Source of the DNA: Deltaproteobacteria bacterium
Lineage (GTDB): Bacteria > Desulfobacterota > GWC2-55-46 > DRQE01
NCBI GenBank assembly: GCA_030636245.1
Contig: DAOVXI010000099.1
Location: 1 to 6,832, forward strand
Length of the DNA stretch: 6,832 bases
Reading direction: 5' to 3'
In this document: positions 4,733-6,832 of the stretch, one piece after another
How positions within the stretch are numbered: the stretch's first letter is position 1
How the letters are laid out: each line of letters opens with the position of its first letter
The notes under the pieces: generated by a model
Seen by the model: the letters and a program-made list of their open reading frames with translations, nothing else
What the model was told of the DNA's origin: nothing
Databases searched by the model: none
Translations under genes and position numbers: made by a program

Positions 4733-6614
4733 TAAACGCAAGATAGCTGACAGGAACCCTGGCTTCAGCACTAACGCCCTTACTGTCATCTCTATTGTGT
4801 CTCTTGTCGTAATATCTATTATCGCCTACGGCAACACCCTATCGAGCAGCTTTCACTTAGACGACTTTCCGAACATAGTAGATAACTACAAGATCAGGGA
4901 TATATCAAACTTCTTTCATGTAGAGGGCAGAAGGTACTTCGGTTACTTAAGCTTTGCGGCAAATTATGAGCTCAGTGGGTTAAGTGTTGCCGGCTTTCAC
5001 ATTACAAACACAGCCATCCACATAACCAACACCCTGCTTGTCTTCGCGTTAACACTACTTCTTTTTAAAACACCGGCACTTCAAGGAAAAGTTTCAGACA
5101 ACAGGCTTTCAATCGTGGCAGCGCTCTTTGCCTCAGCCGTCTTTGCAGCGCACCCTGTGAATACACAGGCCGTAACATATATTGTTCAACGTTTCACCTC
5201 TCTCTCCACCCTCTTCTATCTTGCCTCAATTACTTTATTTATTCTGACACGACTGAGGGTGCACACCGATATAAGAACCATAGCGCTTGCTATTGCCTCT
5301 ACGCTTATGGCCGTGTGCGCCATGATGACAAAGGAAATAAGTTTCACGATACCCTTTATGGTCATCCTCATAGAGTTGTTTTTCTTCGGATCGATAATGA
5401 GGAACAAGAAACGTCTGATATTATTCATACCGCTCTTTTTAACTGTATTAATAATACCGCTGAGTATTATAGGACTCGGTAAACCAACAGGAGACATACT
5501 AGGTGAGATAAGCAAAGCCTCCCAGGAAACAGACCTTATAGGCAGAGGCTCTTACTTCTTAACCGAGCTTCGTGTAATAGTGACATACCTAAGACTCTTC
5601 ATTCTTCCAATAGAGCAGAACCTCGACTACGATTATGTTGTCCGCAGTGGAATGGACGTCCCTATATTTTTATCGGCTCTGCTTCATGTCCTTCTTATCG
5701 GAGGAGCCATTTATCTTTTCATAAGATCCAAACGCAGTAACAGCCCTTTTGGCCTTCTAGCCTCCTTCGGCATACTGTGGTTCTATCTTGCCCTTAGCGT
5801 TGAATCGAGCATCATCCCCATACGCGACGTTATATTCGAGCACAGGTTGTACCTGCCCGGTGTAGGTCTCGCACTGAGTCTTGTCTCATTGTGTGCGTGG
5901 ATCGTAACAAGACGTATAAGGGTTCCCTTCAAGGCCATACAAACAATACTTATAATTTTGTCAGTAGTATCGTTAATACTCGTAACATCGACCATCACCA
6001 GAAACAAAGTATGGAAGAACGACCTGACGCTTTATACCGATGTGATAGAAAAAAGTCCAAAGAAAGCTCGCGGCTATAATCTACTTGGCATTTACTTCTC
6101 AAACATGGGGAAGAATGAAAAAGCAATGAAGCTATACGAGAAATCCGCAGAGCTCGCACCTAAATACGCCGACGCGCACAACAACATCGGAAATATATAC
6201 TTCAACACAGGCCGCTTTGATGACGCACTTAAGAAGTACGAACTTGTCCTAAGCCTTAAACCTGAGTTCGCGGAAGGTCACAACAACTATGGTGCGGCCA
6301 TGGCGAGAAAAGGCGATGCAAAAGGAGCGGTAAAAGAGTTCCTGCGCGCCGTGGAGTTAAAGCCATTCTACTTTGACGCGAACAACAACTTGGGAGCTAT
6401 CTTCGCTCAAACCGGCGAACTCAAAAAAGCCGAAGAGGTACTCAGGAAAACTATCAAGATGGGTCCTGAAAGGGCTGACCCAAGATTTAATCTCGGGGTG
6501 GTGCTCCTAAGGCTTGGGGAAAAAGAGGAAGGCAAGAAGGAGTTAAATGAAGCCAAAAGACTTGACCCGCGTTACAGATCACAGGTAGAAAACGCCCTAA
6601 AGATCCTTCTCTAG
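4707..6614 (+). CDS. GT-C-fold (TMTC/PMT-like) membrane glycosyltransferase-like protein with C-terminal TPRs
   Basis: The 635 residues start with a Lys/Arg-rich cytoplasmic tip ([12 protein letters not shown]), then a transmembrane helix (24-41). A first extracytoplasmic loop carries the acidic pair D52-D53 in [13 protein letters not shown], the place where GT-C glycosyltransferases keep catalytic or metal-binding acids. About ten hydrophobic segments extend to about 428. Family-typical strings are [16 protein letters not shown] (147-162) and FEHRLYLPG (377-385). Residues about 453-620 form five TPR units, each with the G-x-YF or N-x-G pattern and ending in P (AP, KP, KP, GP, DP). Family knowledge suggests transfer of a sugar from a lipid carrier to protein or glycan, with the TPRs binding a partner; catalysis is not shown. 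ATG 4707 lies within the end of the deacetylase gene (26-base overlap), implying co-transcription. Its own ribosome site is weak. The 3' end overlaps the hppA-like gene by 18 bases, tail to tail. Confidence 0.85.
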   Translation: MKKRKKTSNKRKIADRNPGFSTNALTVISIVSLVVISIIAYGNTLSSSFHLDDFPNIVDNYKIRDISNFFHVEGRRYFGYLSFAANYELSGLSVAGFHITNTAIHITNTLLVFALTLLLFKTPALQGKVSDNRLSIVAALFASAVFAAHPVNTQAVTYIVQRFTSLSTLFYLASITLFILTRLRVHTDIRTIALAIASTLMAVCAMMTKEISFTIPFMVILIELFFFGSIMRNKKRLILFIPLFLTVLIIPLSIIGLGKPTGDILGEISKASQETDLIGRGSYFLTELRVIVTYLRLFILPIEQNLDYDYVVRSGMDVPIFLSALLHVLLIGGAIYLFIRSKRSNSPFGLLASFGILWFYLALSVESSIIPIRDVIFEHRLYLPGVGLALSLVSLCAWIVTRRIRVPFKAIQTILIILSVVSLILVTSTITRNKVWKNDLTLYTDVIEKSPKKARGYNLLGIYFSNMGKNEKAMKLYEKSAELAPKYADAHNNIGNIYFNTGRFDDALKKYELVLSLKPEFAEGHNNYGAAMARKGDAKGAVKEFLRAVELKPFYFDANNNLGAIFAQTGELKKAEEVLRKTIKMGPERADPRFNLGVVLLRLGEKEEGKKELNEAKRLDPRYRSQVENALKILL

Positions 6615-6832
6615 CTCGTCTTCCGTGACGTTAACAAGCTCTGCGCGGTCGCGCCTGAAAAGTATCAGCCCGGCCATGCCAAGCACCAGTCCGCCGATGA
6701 CGGGGACGAAAATCGCCAGCAGTGACGGCACAATCATCTCTCGCTGCGCTCCTTTAGTCGAGATCGCTACGCAACGGGCGTAATCGGGCGTCCCTGAACC
6801 GTCCATGATTCCGGGAATCTCTCTGAACTGCC
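6597..6832 (-). pseudogene. hppA: Membrane-bound pyrophosphatase (HppA) 3' part, C-terminally truncated, 5' end outside the window
   Basis: The frame enters from the right edge and ends with TAG at 6599-6597. The first part of the visible peptide is clearly Hpp[10 protein letters not shown], then [19 protein letters not shown], then the helix [18 protein letters not shown] (bases about 6678-6832). HppA pumps H+ or Na+ across the membrane using pyrophosphate hydrolysis. Normal family members continue for roughly another hundred residues, with a further helix and the conserved GGAWDNAKK and GDTVGDPFKDTSGP motifs needed for catalysis. Here family similarity stops at about base 6677, and a 26-residue unrelated tail follows (Met-Ala-Gly-Leu to GluLysAspLeu, rich in D/E and R). 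The missing motifs are not seen in any minus-strand frame down to 6597. It is either a broken gene, a rearranged one, or an assembly join. The gene overlaps the end of the GT-C/TPR gene by 18 bases. Confidence 0.7.

Overview
The window looks like chromosomal DNA from a Gram-negative bacterium. The GyrB C-terminus, the Tat genes, the membrane pyrophosphatase and the GT-C/TPR protein most resemble those of Deltaproteobacteria/Desulfobacterota or related uncultured phyla. That placement rests on recognition by eye, not on a search. Gene density is very high: no stretch over about 125 bases lacks a gene, and I see no tRNA, rRNA, CRISPR array or insertion sequence.

Layout from left to right. (1) Bases 1-171 are the 3' end of gyrB on the + strand. 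(2) Bases 190-1011 (+) encode a NYN/LabA-type PIN-fold nuclease fused to a C-terminal cold-shock domain. An extended -10 element lies so close to its ATG that the mRNA is probably leaderless or nearly so. (3) An 83-base convergent gap contains a degenerate repeat of the preceding gene's 3' end. (4) Bases 1095-2560 on the - strand look like one operon read right to left: universal stress protein, then tatB/tatA-like, then tatC. A good sigma-70-type promoter precedes the usp gene, and the usp stop codon is embedded in the Shine-Dalgarno sequence of the tat gene. (5) Bases 2561-2683 are a divergent promoter region. (6) Bases 2684-6614 on the + strand hold two genes overlapping by 26 bases: a large membrane protein with an N-terminal zinc-finger-like domain and a C-terminal NodB polysaccharide deacetylase domain, and a GT-C-fold glycosyltransferase-like membrane protein ending in five TPRs. 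(7) Bases 6597-6832 (-) are the 3' end of an hppA-type membrane pyrophosphatase gene. It loses family similarity and stops well short of the normal C-terminus, overlapping the TPR gene tail to tail.

Functionally, the deacetylase and GT-C/TPR pair suggests envelope glycan or glycoprotein modification. The Tat genes provide export of folded proteins, and the NYN-CSD protein suggests RNA processing or decay. I do not see a clear new multi-gene defence or mobile system. The items most worth following up are the truncated pyrophosphatase, the zinc-finger/NodB fusion with its glycosyltransferase partner, the NYN-CSD fusion and the two putative leaderless promoters.
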